Shown here in pieces: positions 63,077 to 64,000 of a stretch of 64,000 bases of DNA. Origin of the DNA: Acidiphilium sp. PA (GTDB lineage: Bacteria > Pseudomonadota > Alphaproteobacteria > Acetobacterales > Acetobacteraceae). The stretch covers positions 62,001-126,000 of the forward strand of contig NZ_JAIMBY010000009.1 of NCBI RefSeq assembly GCF_026191915.1, read 5' to 3'. Made by a program: the position numbers and the translations under genes. The notes beneath the pieces are model-generated. The model searched no databases and was not told the origin of the DNA. It worked only from the letters and a program-made list of their open reading frames with translations. The stretch's first letter is position 1. Each line of letters begins with the position of its first letter.

Positions 63077-64000
63077 TCAGAACTTCGCCGATACCGCAAG
63101 CGAGCCGTATTCATGGATACCGCCGATCTGACCGACATAGCGCCGCGTCTGAAAAACCTGGGTATAGCTCAACCGCACCCCGTGCCAGATGATCGCGACC
63201 CCGGCATCGAGCTGGCCGACCGCATGCGTCGGGTTGACCGCGCGGCTCGACTGGAAATCCGCCCCCGACAGAAATTCGTCATGCCCGACCAGCTTGCCCG
63301 CCACGCCGCCGAACACATACCACACGAAGGGTCGGGTCTGGCGATACGCATCCGACCCCGAAGGCCCCGGCCGCAGCAGCGGCGCGCCGAAATCGGCGTT
63401 CAGCCCCTCGCCGATCCGAAACGATACCCCGGGCTCCAGATACGCCTCGGTCGTACCGACCATGCCGGAGAGCTGCGGCAACGCATCCACCTCCAGCCCG
63501 TTGCCGAACCGCGCGACCCCGACGCGCCAGGTGCGCGCGGCCAGCACATCGAACGCCGGTTCCGACGGCAATTGATAGGCCCAGCCATGGGTGCCGCTCT
63601 GGCCGATGATCGAATGAAACCCGTTCTGCACAATCTCGGCACCGGCATCGCGCCCGACCACGCCGGCATCGAAACCCACCACGGTGCGCGACGTCTGCGT
63701 GTCCTGGATCAGTTCGAACGTCCCGAGCAGCGACCCCGCATACGGCTCGTCGTTCACCGGCGGGTCGATCGCCTGGGTCGCGGCGGGGGTGAAAATTTTC
63801 TGGGTCAGGCTGATGCTGATCCGCTGATCACCCGCCCCCAGCAGCGCGTGACCGAAACTGGCCACCGCATCCGGCAGCGCCCCCTCATGCGAGGTCCAGC
63901 CGATATGCAACCCGTTGACATAATACCGGTCGGTGAGGCTCTGTGTGCTGAGCGAGGCGTTTTCGTCCTGGATCGTCCAGGTCCCGCCTGGAAACCCCGC
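63077..64000 (-). CDS. LpxR-type lipid A deacylase / DUF2219 outer-membrane protein (N-terminus outside window)
   Basis: Last 307 residues, read in frame to the window edge. The conserved block IQDENASLSTQSLTDRYYVNGLHIGW is followed by ISISLTQKIFTPAATQ..DPPVNDEPYAGSLLG, the DUF2219 hallmark with calcium/active-site residues. The rest is beta-barrel strands ending in Phe (LAVSAKF). LpxR removes the 3'-acyloxyacyl chain from lipid A. The signal peptide lies beyond base 64000. A longer gap (62942-63076) to clpS contains no visible feature. Confidence 0.8.
   Translation of the reverse strand, partial: AGFPGGTWTIQDENASLSTQSLTDRYYVNGLHIGWTSHEGALPDAVASFGHALLGAGDQRISISLTQKIFTPAATQAIDPPVNDEPYAGSLLGTFELIQDTQTSRTVVGFDAGVVGRDAGAEIVQNGFHSIIGQSGTHGWAYQLPSEPAFDVLAARTWRVGVARFGNGLEVDALPQLSGMVGTTEAYLEPGVSFRIGEGLNADFGAPLLRPGPSGSDAYRQTRPFVWYVFGGVAGKLVGHDEFLSGADFQSSRAVNPTHAVGQLDAGVAIIWHGVRLSYTQVFQTRRYVGQIGGIHEYGSLAVSAKF

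Overview
This is chromosomal DNA from a GC-rich alphaproteobacterium, most likely an Acetobacteraceae/Acidiphilium-like member of the Rhodospirillales (family-level placement is inference). The clues are the gene order dnaQ / coaE / aroE / PPDK regulator / AT-rich gap / hemE, the mnmE-mnmG-rsmG-parA-parB operon with an internal parS, a HemJ-type haem pathway, non-coding GC-rich palindromes and many ATGA start/stop overlaps. There is no phage, insertion sequence or CRISPR array.

The central feature is the probable replication origin at 32454-32721. It lies between the PPDK/PEP-synthase regulator gene and hemE, the position of the origin in Caulobacter and Rickettsia. It holds one perfect DnaA box, several near matches and a terminal AT-rich block. 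A 20-bp parS palindrome lies about 23 kb away inside rsmG (9623-9642), next to parA and parB. Transcription on both sides mostly runs away from the origin.

Layout. 1-7269: the 3' end of pcp, a candidate structured RNA on the minus strand (266-405), a GMC oxidoreductase, a glycine-rich PEP-CTERM protein, a cupin/SMP-30/VOC operon, DoxX and DJ-1 proteins. 7391-13063: tRNA modification and chromosome segregation operon. 13396-22225: thioredoxin-domain protein, Mrp/ApbC, HolC, TPR-glycosyltransferase, a GH17 membrane protein, a serpin pseudogene and a CoA-binding protein. 22500-32453: DinB, DsbA, aldolase, PurU, AroE, CoaE, an orphan RHH regulator, DnaQ, oligopeptidase B, tRNA-Gly(CCC), and the PPDK regulator. 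32722-36018: hemE-hemH-HAD-hemJ. 36556-42520: porin, a four-gene ABC importer and a HisN-type phosphatase. 42520-55449: metallophosphoesterase, choline sulfatase and a glycine-betaine demethylation operon (gbcA, gbcB, GlxA/AraC regulator, dgcA, dgcB, etfA, etfB) with a second GlxA/AraC regulator. 55699-64000: aspS, rnd, a thioesterase with a degenerate carrier-like domain, clpA, clpS and the end of an LpxR-type lipid A deacylase.

The metabolic theme of the right half is scavenging of choline esters. Choline-O-sulfate, and possibly glycerophosphodiesters, would be imported and hydrolysed. Glycine betaine would then be demethylated stepwise by GbcAB (Rieske oxygenase) and DgcAB with a dedicated ETF. 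The choline-to-betaine dehydrogenases and sarcosine oxidase are not in the window.

Two repeat families punctuate the gene ends. One is a ~200-bp palindromic element with six copies plus a remnant; one copy has its core inverted and carries a nested hairpin. The other is a ~40-bp T-hairpin element with four copies.
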